NCBI GenBank assembly: GCA_035602155.1
Contig: DATNMW010000275.1
Location: 1 to 26,337, forward strand
Direction: 5' to 3'
Source: Bog-159 sp035602155
Lineage (GTDB): Bacteria; Acidobacteriota; Terriglobia; Bryobacterales; Bryobacteraceae
DNA: 26,337 bases
The notes below the pieces were generated by a model. That model had not been told where the DNA came from. It searched no databases and saw nothing but the letters and a program-made list of their open reading frames with translations. The translations under genes were made by a program, and so were the position numbers. Shown piece after piece: positions 14,696 to 22,078 of the stretch. The stretch's first letter is position 1, and the number at the start of each line of letters is the position of its first letter.

Positions 14696-15721
14696 ATGCG
14701 CTACCAGGATGCCGGGGTCAACATCGATGAGGCGGATCGCGCCGTCTCTTCCATACGCAAACTGGCGCGCGGCACATTCACCCGCGGGGTGCTCACCGAT
14801 ATCGGCAGCTTCGGCGCGTGCTACTCGCTGGCCGGATGGAAGAAGCCCGTCCTCATCAGCTCGGCCGACGGCGTAGGCACCAAGATCAAAGTCGCCTTCC
14901 TGACCGGCCGCCACGATACCGTGGGCGAGGATCTGGTGAATCACTGCGTCAACGATATCGCCGTGCAAGGCGCGGTGCCGCTTTTTTTTCTCGATTATTT
15001 CGCCACCGGCAAGCTGGAAGCCGGTGTGGCCGCGCAGGTGGTGGCGGGCCTCGCGCGCGGTTGCCGCCGCAACGGTTGCGCGCTGATTGGCGGCGAGACC
15101 GCCGAGATGCCCGGCCTCTATGCGCCCGGCGAATACGATCTGGCGGGATTCATCGTGGGCGCGGCCGAACGGCGCGCGCTGATCGGCGGGAAGCCCGTCC
15201 GCGCTGGTGACGCGCTGCTGGGCCTGCCCTCCACCGGGCTGCATACCAATGGTTATTCCCTGGCGCGCAAGCTGCTTTTTGAAGTCGCCGGCTACGGGCC
15301 ATCGAGCGTTGTGCCGGAACTCGGCGCAACCGTGGCCGATGCGCTGCTCCAGGTACATCGCAGCTATTTGAAGCCGATTCGCGCTCTGGCGGAACGAGGC
15401 CTGCTGCGCGGAGCCGCGCACATCACCGGCGGCGGCCTCACAGACAATACCCCGCGCATGCTGCCCGCGGGGCTGGCGGCCCAGATCGATACCGGCGCAT
15501 GGACGATCCCGCCGATTTTCGAGCTGCTGCGGCGGCTGGGCAACCTGCCGGAAGACGATTACCGGCGCACGTTCAACCTCGGTATCGGCATGCTTCTGGC
15601 GGTGCCCCGCGCAAAGCTACGGCGCGCTGAAAAGGCGTTGCGCAAGTTGGGCGAGCCATACTTCGTGGCTGGCCAGGTTCTGCGGCAAAAGCGCCGCGGG
15701 CCGCGGGTGGTGTACCGGTGA
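14696..15721 (+). CDS. purM: Phosphoribosylformylglycinamidine cyclo-ligase (AIR synthetase)
   Basis: The enzyme catalyses the ATP-dependent ring closure of FGAM to AIR, step five of purine synthesis, in the cytoplasm. The 341-aa product is close to the family's usual 340-350 aa and contains SSADGVGTKIK, the VNHCVNDIAVQGAVPLFFLDYFATG metal/substrate region, LIGGETAEMPG and HITGGGLTDNTPRML. The frame is open upstream, but ATG 14696 gives the standard start MRYQDAGVNID. The stop overlaps the purN GTG by 4 nt (GTGA), so the pair is translationally coupled. Confidence 0.97.
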   Translation: MRYQDAGVNIDEADRAVSSIRKLARGTFTRGVLTDIGSFGACYSLAGWKKPVLISSADGVGTKIKVAFLTGRHDTVGEDLVNHCVNDIAVQGAVPLFFLDYFATGKLEAGVAAQVVAGLARGCRRNGCALIGGETAEMPGLYAPGEYDLAGFIVGAAERRALIGGKPVRAGDALLGLPSTGLHTNGYSLARKLLFEVAGYGPSSVVPELGATVADALLQVHRSYLKPIRALAERGLLRGAAHITGGGLTDNTPRMLPAGLAAQIDTGAWTIPPIFELLRRLGNLPEDDYRRTFNLGIGMLLAVPRAKLRRAEKALRKLGEPYFVAGQVLRQKRRGPRVVYR

Positions 15722-16320
15722 AGCGCCTGGGCATTCTCCTTTCGGGGCGCGGTTCGAATTTCGAAGCCATCGCCGACAATGTGGCCGCCGGCATCCTCCG
15801 CGCCGAAATCGCCATCGTGATCTCCAACCGTCCGGAAGCGCCGGGGCTGGCGGCCGCCCGCCGGCGCAGCCTGCCCGCGATATGCATCCCGTCCAAGGGA
15901 TTGGACCGTACCATCTACGACGCCATGCTCTCCGAAGAGCTAAAAAAACATGCCGTGGACTTGGTCTGCCTGGCAGGATACATGCGATTGCTCAGCGCCG
16001 GGTTCATCCGCGAATTCCCTGGCCGCGTATTGAACATTCATCCTTCGCTGCTGCCCTCGTTTCCGGGCCTCGACGCGCAGCACCAGGCGCTCGACCATGG
16101 CGTCAAAGTGACCGGCTGCACCGTCCACTTCGTCGACGAATATCTGGATTCCGGCCCTATCCTGGTACAAGCGGCCGTGCCCGTGCTCGACGACGATACG
16201 GTCGAGTCGTTGTCGGCGCGCATCCTGAAAGAGGAGCACCGCATCTATAGCGAAGCCATCCGCATGGCGATCGGCGGCGCACTACGGATTGAGGGACGCC
16301 GGGTGCTGAGCGGGGCCTGA
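15718..16320 (+). CDS. purN: Phosphoribosylglycinamide formyltransferase (GART)
   Basis: The enzyme transfers a formyl group from 10-formyl-tetrahydrofolate to GAR, step three of purine synthesis. The 200-aa product starts with the GAR-binding loop LLSGRGSNFEA, holds the catalytic NIHPSLLPSF motif (Asn and His of the active site), and has the catalytic Asp in VDEYLDSGPI. It starts with GTG 15718 inside the purM stop. Its 3' end overlaps the convergent gene at 16282 by 39 bp. Confidence 0.97.
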   Translation: MKRLGILLSGRGSNFEAIADNVAAGILRAEIAIVISNRPEAPGLAAARRRSLPAICIPSKGLDRTIYDAMLSEELKKHAVDLVCLAGYMRLLSAGFIREFPGRVLNIHPSLLPSFPGLDAQHQALDHGVKVTGCTVHFVDEYLDSGPILVQAAVPVLDDDTVESLSARILKEEHRIYSEAIRMAIGGALRIEGRRVLSGA

Positions 16321-16602
16321 CTGGGGCGGGACCAGCGCCAGTTTGCGCGCCCGGTGACCCAGGAAATCCGCGAATCTTACTGGTGGAACCTCCCGGCGGC
16401 CCAGTTGCTTTTGCACCGCCCGCTGATAGCGGCGCAGCGCCTCGTCGCGGCGCGACGGGGTCAGCCGGCAGGCCTCCAAGTCCAACAGCATATGGACTTC
16501 CCATGGCTGGAACGAGGTGCGGCGGATCTGTCCATCCAGGAGTTCTTTCACCAACCGGTTGAAGCGATTGGCCATCAATTCGATATCCGGCGGCTCTTCC
16601 AT
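16282..16602 (-). CDS. Hypothetical small basic protein, 106 aa
   Basis: The protein from ATG 16602 reads MEEPPDIELMANRFNRLVKELLDG and continues IRRTSFQPWEVHMLLDLEAC. It is rich in Arg and predicted mostly helical. I associate this with small conserved acidobacterial proteins of unknown role, from memory only. No membrane segment or signal is seen. The frame extends to a TTG at 16641, and an inner ATG at 16575 is also possible. It is convergent with purN (39-bp overlap) and divergent from the gene at 16715. Confidence 0.65.
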   Translation of the reverse strand: MEEPPDIELMANRFNRLVKELLDGQIRRTSFQPWEVHMLLDLEACRLTPSRRDEALRRYQRAVQKQLGRREVPPVRFADFLGHRARKLALVPPQSGPAQHPASLNP

Positions 16603-16714
16603 ACTGGTGATATCGGCCGAGCGCGGATGAAACTTTAGCAATCCGAATCTGACATATATTTACACGCGCGAACGGGCCATGCGCATCTATCAAAGTGAGT
16701 ACGGAGGTGATGCG

Positions 16715-16924
16715 ATGGCCCCACAAATTCAAGCGCCAGAAGAATCCGACGTCCTGCGCGAGCAACTGGAATACCTGATCGCGCACAGAGCCGGCAACGC
16801 CCAGTGCGGCTGCTCCGCATGCCAGCGATACCTTAGGGTCCGCTCCGCTCTGCTCGAGATTTTTGCAAAACCGTCGTGCATTGGGGTGCGAGAGATCGGC
16901 TCTCGCCGGGCCAAAGCCGCGTAG
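16715..16924 (+). CDS. Small Cys-motif protein, 69 aa
   Basis: ATG 16715 is preceded by a strong GGAGGTGA site (16703-16710), which decides the start over the upstream ATG at 16679. The product reads MAPQIQAPEESDVLREQLEY and then AHRAGNAQCGCSACQRYLRVR. The CxCxxC cluster could bind zinc. It is otherwise helical and soluble. No family was recognised. It lies about 110 bp upstream of the sigma-factor gene, in the same direction, but that gene has its own -10-like element. Confidence 0.65.
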   Translation: MAPQIQAPEESDVLREQLEYLIAHRAGNAQCGCSACQRYLRVRSALLEIFAKPSCIGVREIGSRRAKAA

Positions 16925-17005
16925 GTTGAGGTTTCAGCCGCTCCCGCGGATCGTGCGTTACCAAGCCATTTATCATAATTTCCCGCCTCCGCTGGCTGAA
17001 GGATG

Positions 17006-17011
17006 TATACT
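17006..17011 (+). promoter_or_regulatory. Putative -10 element (TATACT) of the sigma/kinase/tyrosinase operon
   Basis: TATACT lies 22 nt before the ATG at 17034, leaving room for the AGGAG ribosome site at 17024-17028. No clear -35 element is seen. Confidence 0.4.
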
Positions 17012-17033
17012 GTCTTGAAGACCAGGAGCCAAA

Positions 17034-17630
17034 ATGGAGCACTCGGATGAGATTGGAACCGGAGTGCCTTCTTTTCGCCCCAAGCCCGATATCACCGCTC
17101 TGCTGCGGAAGGTTAGCGCCGGCGACCTCACGGCGCGCGAGCAGTTATTTGCCGTTGTTTACGCTGAACTGCGGCGCTTGGCGCGGCTGGCCATGCGCAA
17201 TGAGCGGTGCGAACACACTTTGCAGCCGACGGCGCTGGTCAACGAGGCTTATCTTCGGCTATTCGGCGAGGGCGGGGTCGATTGGCAGAATCGCGCGCAT
17301 TTCTTTAATGTCGCTGGGCAAACCATGCGTCGAATTCTGGTGGATCATGCGCGAGGTTTTCGGTCGAAGAAGCGTTGGGCCGGACAGCGCGTCGAAATTG
17401 ACGACCGGCTGGGTTTGAGCCAGGAGAAGTCCGTCGCGCTGGTCGTTCTGGACGAGGCGCTCGAGCGCCTTGAGTCTCTCGACTCGCGCCAGTGCCGTAT
17501 CGTAGAGCTTCGATTCTTTGCCGGTCTTACCAACGAGGAAGCGGCCGCCGCGCTGGGCATCAACGTCCGTACTGTGAAGCGCGACTGGCAGATGGCGCGC
17601 GCCTGGTTGCATTCGCAAATTACGACATGA
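17034..17630 (+). CDS. ECF-type RNA polymerase sigma factor (TIGR02999-like)
   Basis: The 198-aa sigma-70 family protein has a region 2 around LLRKVSAGDLTAREQLFAVV, the HTLQPTALVNEAYLRLF segment typical of the TIGR02999 (ECF43-like) group, and a region 4 helix-turn-helix in LTNEEAAAALGINVRTVKRDW. These factors are usually paired with a Ser/Thr kinase rather than an anti-sigma factor, and here the stop overlaps the kinase start (ATGA, 17627-17630). AGGAG lies 5 nt before the ATG. It probably drives its own operon, including the tyrosinase gene, after a kinase signal; this is inference. Confidence 0.9.
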   Translation: MEHSDEIGTGVPSFRPKPDITALLRKVSAGDLTAREQLFAVVYAELRRLARLAMRNERCEHTLQPTALVNEAYLRLFGEGGVDWQNRAHFFNVAGQTMRRILVDHARGFRSKKRWAGQRVEIDDRLGLSQEKSVALVVLDEALERLESLDSRQCRIVELRFFAGLTNEEAAAALGINVRTVKRDWQMARAWLHSQITT

Positions 17631-20323
17631 CGCCCGAGCGCTATCAATCCGTCCGGGAGATCTTCCACGAGCTCGTGGATCTCAGCCCCTCCGGCAGACG
17701 CGCCCGGCTCGACGCCCTCGCGAACCTGGAAATTAGAAATGAGGTCAGCCGGCTGCTCGATTACAACGACCGCGAAGGGAACGTCCTGGACGAGCCCGCG
17801 CTCGCTCCCGTCCAAACGCTGAAAAGCGGAGACGCCGTCGGAAGATTCAAAATCATCCGCCTGATCGGCTACGGCGGCATGGGCGAAGTCTTCGAGGCCG
17901 AAGATACCAAGTTCTCCACCCGTGTGGCCATTAAGACTATCGCGCCTGAGTGGCTCGGAGACCACGACAGCGAACTGCGCTTCATCCGCGAGAACAAGCT
18001 CGCCCGACGGATCACCCATCCGAATGTCTGCAGGATATACGAATACCTGGAAGAACAGCGTTCCCCGTACACTTTCGGCGTGCTCGTGATGGAGCTTCTG
18101 GAAGGCGAGACACTGGAAGAACTCGTGCGCCGCGAGGGTCCTCTGCCCATTGCGCGCGCCCGCCCTATCCTGGCTGGAATTCTCGACGGGTTGGAAGCAG
18201 CCCACGACGTGGGAGTGATTCACCGCGATCTTAAACCCGCCAACGTCATGATTACCCGCCAGGGCCGGGCCGTCGTCACGGATTTCGGCCTCGCCAAGAG
18301 CGTCAGGGACGAGGACCAGCAAACCGCTCGCATTCAGGGGACCATCTCATACATGGCTCCGGAGCAGCGCCATGGGGACAGCTCTGTCCGCAGCGATGTC
18401 TATTCGCTGGGCTTGGTGGTTCATTTCATGGTCGCCGGGCGCCTGCCCGGGACAGACGCGGCACCCCTTCGCTATTGGCGTGGGCCCATTCGGAACTGCA
18501 TTGCGACCAGTCCCGCCGACCGCTACGCAACCGTCAAAGAAGTCCGCAATGCCTTCCTGCCGAAGCCGTTGTATTCCCGGCGCGGCTGGGTTGCCGCCTC
18601 CGTGGCCGTTCTCGGCGGAGTCGCCGCCGCCGTCGTGTCGCGAAACGAAGGAATGCCGGTCCCGCCCGGCACCGATCTCTACCTCGCCGGCCTCCAAAAT
18701 AATACCGGGGATCAAAGCCTCTTGTCGCTGGGTAGTATCCTGAGTTCGCAAATCGAGCAATCGCCCCATTTGCGCGTGGTGAACTCTCTCCCGCAAGGCT
18801 TCCAGGGTGTGACTCTCAACCCTGGCATTCGCCAGGATGGCGACGGCTTCCTGCTGCAATTCCGCCTGAATTGGCCGCGCCGCGGCGCAAGCCGGACGCG
18901 TTCCTTCAAGTCCGCTTCGCGTGCCGATCTGTTCGCAACCCTTCGCGCCGCCTCCCTCTGGGTTCGCCAGGTGACCGGTGAATCACCCAGCGATATCGCC
19001 GAACTGGACGCAAAGCCCCAATCGGCGACCACCGCTTCCTGGGACGCTCTGCTCGCCTTCTCCAGGGCGGAGCGGGAATTCGACGCCGGTCGCCGGCCGG
19101 AAGCATTGATAGCTCTTGACGAAGCTCTCCGCTGGGACCCCGAATTCGCGCTTGCCCAGATGCGCAAAGGCGACATCCTGTTCGGTCTCGGCCGGGATAC
19201 CGACGGCCTCCAAGCCTGGCACAAGGCTGTTACGCTTGCCGAAAAGCACCGGTTGACTCGCCGGGAGGAATTCCGTATCCGCGCCATGTTTTTCGCCGAT
19301 ACGTGGAGCTACGCGGAAGCCGTACGCGCTTATGAAGCTTTCGGGCTTTACTATCCTCGGGATCCGCAGGCCTTCAGGGCGCGCGCACGACCTTTGCTGC
19401 TACTTGGTCGAGGGCCCCAAGCATTGGAGGTATTGCGCCAAGCCATAGCCATCGAGCCTGGCGATGCGACGGCGCACGCGAGTATGGCCTGGAACGCATG
19501 CGTCTTGGGCGACACCGCTCTGGCGCATCGCGAGCTTGCAGAAGCCGCGCAACGTGGTCCGCGAGTGGGTGCTAAGTTCGCCCTATTCATTGCGTTCGTC
19601 GAGGGTCGCTACGGCGAACTTCCGGCGTGGTTTGAGAAGACCTTAGCCGGGGCTCCCGCCGTTAGCCACAGCGGGGCCGTAACGCTATACGCCCATATGC
19701 TGGCCGAAAGATCCCAGTGGCCCGAGTTTGAGTCAATCCTGACCCGGGGCATAGAATTCGATCGCTCCTATGGCCTGACTTCCGCCGCCGAGAGTAAGTC
19801 GATGGCCCTTTTGTGGTTTCGTTTGCGCTATAGTAAGCGAGGCCCGGACATCGATTCGTCGGTTTCTTCCCTCCGCGATGTTGTCGGACTATGGACCAGA
19901 ACCGAGACGGCAAGTCTGCTTGCGCGGGCTGGTTTGGTGAGCCAAGCCAGGGACTTGGCGGCGAATCTTGCCGTGCCGTTCACGGCCCCGATCTTTGAAT
20001 ACGCGCGACGGAGGATGGATGGGGAGATCCTCATTGCTGAAGGCACGGTGGGACTGGGAATTAGTAGCTTGAGGAAAGCTGCCGCTGCCATGGCCCCAGC
20101 CTGGCCCAAGGAGTTTCTGGCTTGGGGTTGTGCTCACGGCGATCCCCCGGCCGCTGTCGCAGAGTATAAAAGGGTTGCCGCAGGCAAGGGCATCCTATGG
20201 CATAGCAATTTCTTCCACCGGCCCGGTATTTGGGCCGATTCTCTGGCCGCGTTGGCGCGGCTGGACCCGGACTCTCGAGACGCTTGCGACACAGCGCTAC
20301 GGCAATTGCGAAGCGCAATATAG
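17627..20323 (+). CDS. Ser/Thr protein kinase with membrane segment and TPR-like C-terminus
   Basis: The 898-aa product from ATG 17627 has an N-terminal helical preface (MTPERYQSVREIFHELVDL), usual for acidobacterial kinases, then a Hanks-type kinase domain (about 75-310). The glycine loop is GYGGMGEV (from Gly81), the ATP lysine Lys103 (VAIK), the catalytic Asp201 (HRDLKPAN), the DFG Asp219, and an APE motif follows. One membrane helix sits at about 321-338 (WVAASVAVLGGVAAAVVS). The remainder is TPR-like, predicted extracytoplasmic. All catalytic residues are present. It is coupled to the sigma gene by a 4-nt overlap and is 12 bp upstream of the next gene. It likely senses an external cue and controls the sigma factor by phosphorylation. 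Confidence 0.93.
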   Translation: MTPERYQSVREIFHELVDLSPSGRRARLDALANLEIRNEVSRLLDYNDREGNVLDEPALAPVQTLKSGDAVGRFKIIRLIGYGGMGEVFEAEDTKFSTRVAIKTIAPEWLGDHDSELRFIRENKLARRITHPNVCRIYEYLEEQRSPYTFGVLVMELLEGETLEELVRREGPLPIARARPILAGILDGLEAAHDVGVIHRDLKPANVMITRQGRAVVTDFGLAKSVRDEDQQTARIQGTISYMAPEQRHGDSSVRSDVYSLGLVVHFMVAGRLPGTDAAPLRYWRGPIRNCIATSPADRYATVKEVRNAFLPKPLYSRRGWVAASVAVLGGVAAAVVSRNEGMPVPPGTDLYLAGLQNNTGDQSLLSLGSILSSQIEQSPHLRVVNSLPQGFQGVTLNPGIRQDGDGFLLQFRLNWPRRGASRTRSFKSASRADLFATLRAASLWVRQVTGESPSDIAELDAKPQSATTASWDALLAFSRAEREFDAGRRPEALIALDEALRWDPEFALAQMRKGDILFGLGRDTDGLQAWHKAVTLAEKHRLTRREEFRIRAMFFADTWSYAEAVRAYEAFGLYYPRDPQAFRARARPLLLLGRGPQALEVLRQAIAIEPGDATAHASMAWNACVLGDTALAHRELAEAAQRGPRVGAKFALFIAFVEGRYGELPAWFEKTLAGAPAVSHSGAVTLYAHMLAERSQWPEFESILTRGIEFDRSYGLTSAAESKSMALLWFRLRYSKRGPDIDSSVSSLRDVVGLWTRTETASLLARAGLVSQARDLAANLAVPFTAPIFEYARRRMDGEILIAEGTVGLGISSLRKAAAAMAPAWPKEFLAWGCAHGDPPAAVAEYKRVAAGKGILWHSNFFHRPGIWADSLAALARLDPDSRDACDTALRQLRSAI

Positions 20324-20335
20324 AAAGGTTGAGAT

Positions 20336-20797
20336 ATGACGCCAGCTACTTCCAATACGACGACAGGCACAACAAGTACCAACACGACACCAAGCACCGC
20401 ACCCGCCGATACACCCATCGGCAAGTACCAGTTTCTGATCGCGGTTGCCGGATTGATCTGGGCAACACCTGCCAATGATGCGCTAACCGCGGTTAATCCG
20501 GCGGATCCCGCGAACCCCGATCCTAATAAACCCAGTAAAGTTCTCCAGGCCCTCAAGGTTTCCGGACTCAACGTTGGCCCCGACCAGGAGCAGCAAGTCC
20601 TTCAGGCGATAACGCTGCTCAACTCAAACCCCAACACATTGACCGCGATTCAGCATATGCGGACTAGTTTCGCTCCCATGATGAGCGAGGATTACACCGG
20701 TCCCGAGCATGTAACGACCCAACTGCAAGTCCTTTTTAAGCAATCGCGTGCAATCGAAGATGCCATCGCCAACCACCAGGCGGTTGCGGGTACCTAA
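20336..20797 (+). CDS. Hypothetical protein of the tyrosinase operon, 153 aa
   Basis: The protein begins with a Thr/Ser/Pro-rich disordered segment (about residues 1-28), then a moderately hydrophobic stretch KYQFLIAVAGLIWATP, and a helical C-terminal half ending AIANHQAVAGT. There is no signal peptide, cysteine or recognised domain. It lies 12 bp after the kinase stop and 15 bp before the tyrosinase start, so it is certainly part of the operon. Its place just before the tyrosinase recalls the MelC1 copper caddie of Streptomyces, but it lacks the Tat signal and His-rich features, so that role is not supported. Confidence 0.75.
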   Translation: MTPATSNTTTGTTSTNTTPSTAPADTPIGKYQFLIAVAGLIWATPANDALTAVNPADPANPDPNKPSKVLQALKVSGLNVGPDQEQQVLQAITLLNSNPNTLTAIQHMRTSFAPMMSEDYTGPEHVTTQLQVLFKQSRAIEDAIANHQAVAGT

Positions 20798-20812
20798 GGA
20801 GACGCTAATACG

Positions 20813-22042
20813 ATGTCCAGCGCAATCACCCGCCGCCAGTTTGCCGGTATGTGCCTGGCGGCCTCAGCCTATGGAAAAACCGCGCGCCGTTTCCACGGCT
20901 CTGATGGCGTATCTCTCGATGCGCTCCAACCGCCGCAATACACTTTTCCAGTCCTGAATCAGCTTCCAAGGCCACAGGCAAGCGAGATTGCGCCGGGCGA
21001 CCCGTACTGGGCGCTTCTTCGTAAGGCCTACATATTGATGGGCCGTTGCGAATACGGAGCCTGCCCCCCAAGCTCGCTATTCCTTAAATTCGCTGCGCTC
21101 CATGAGCAGGCCTGTTCTGGAACCCAGAACATTCACTATTCACCCAACTTTCTGGTTTGGCATCGCGGGTTGTTGTACTTTCACGAACGGGCCATCAATA
21201 GAGTCTTGATCGCTAGCGGGGATATCGCGAAAGACTCAATCCGCTTGCCGTCCTGGAATTGGGACCGGGTCGCTGGGCCGGTTGTCTCTTTGCCCAGCTC
21301 TTATCTGTCTCCAGCGTCGCTCGAGTTGAATCCTCTTTATGAGCAACAAAGACGCCAGCCAAGCTCCTTCTCCAGCGGCTTTACCGACCAAGACGCCGTA
21401 AGTCAGTTTCTGTCGGCTCCGGACTTTACCCTGTTCAAAACGTTGCTGAATGGCGTGCACAACATGGTGCACGAGTTCGTTGGCGGTCTTATGCAACAGA
21501 TCCCCACCGCCGGATTCGACCCAGTATTCTACGCGCACCACGTCAATGTGGACCGGTTGTTGCAGGAGTGGCTCTCCTTCCCGGATAACCTCCACCAATG
21601 GCCGGCTTCGTCCGGCAGCCTTCTCCTTCTGGATGAAACGGGTGCCCCGGTTCAAGTCCGGCCGTCGGACTTCTTTGATATTTCGAAGCTGGGTTACAGC
21701 TACCCGAATCTCCCTTCTCACACTGTGGAGCAGGCCAACGCGCCTCGTCTGCGCATCGATAATATCCGGCTCAGGAACCAATATCCCGGCTATGTTGCCT
21801 TCCTGGCCGACGTCGATCCACACCGGCTTGGAAAGACTCTCGACATGGATCAAAAAGGGGTAGTGGCATATTCAGCTCCTGCTCAATCCATGCAAGAAAA
21901 GGGAAGACTTTCGCCCATGAATCTGTCGTACGTATGGCGAAAGCCGCGTCCTACAAGGATGATTGCAGTCTATGTGGGCAAGGGCGACGTGATCCAAGGC
22001 CACGACAAGATCACCTCCTTTTCGGTCGAATCGGTCAAATAG
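20813..22042 (+). CDS. Tyrosinase/catechol oxidase (type-3 copper), Tat-exported
   Basis: The 409-aa product has a twin-arginine start (ITRRQFAGMCLAASAYG), so it is exported folded with copper. CuA ligands are His97, His108 and His117 (LHEQAC...NIHYSPNFLVWHR). CuB ligands are His216 and His220 (GVHNMVHEF) and His242/243 in DPVFYAHHVNVDR. Cys101, four residues after His97, sits where plant catechol oxidases have the cysteine of the Cys-His thioether bridge. The loop between the first two CuA histidines is short. Reaction: o-hydroxylation of phenols and/or oxidation of catechols to quinones. It is the last gene of the sigma/kinase operon. AAGGAG lies 11 nt before the ATG, rather far. Confidence 0.92.
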   Translation: MSSAITRRQFAGMCLAASAYGKTARRFHGSDGVSLDALQPPQYTFPVLNQLPRPQASEIAPGDPYWALLRKAYILMGRCEYGACPPSSLFLKFAALHEQACSGTQNIHYSPNFLVWHRGLLYFHERAINRVLIASGDIAKDSIRLPSWNWDRVAGPVVSLPSSYLSPASLELNPLYEQQRRQPSSFSSGFTDQDAVSQFLSAPDFTLFKTLLNGVHNMVHEFVGGLMQQIPTAGFDPVFYAHHVNVDRLLQEWLSFPDNLHQWPASSGSLLLLDETGAPVQVRPSDFFDISKLGYSYPNLPSHTVEQANAPRLRIDNIRLRNQYPGYVAFLADVDPHRLGKTLDMDQKGVVAYSAPAQSMQEKGRLSPMNLSYVWRKPRPTRMIAVYVGKGDVIQGHDKITSFSVESVK

Positions 22043-22078
22043 GCGCGGCCGACAACCTGCATATGCTACCGTCGAGGC

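Noticed and set aside
14663..15421. 252-aa minus-strand ORF opposite purM
   Set aside because: purM is unambiguous and the antisense frame has no motif.
15748..15765. GGTTCGAAT-like tRNA T-loop motif
   Set aside because: It lies within purN codons for the GRGSNFE loop and no acceptor or anticodon stem can be drawn around it.
16157..16786. 209-aa minus-strand ORF overlapping purN and two small genes
   Set aside because: It would overlap three better-supported genes and is Pro/Arg/Gly-rich without domain signs.
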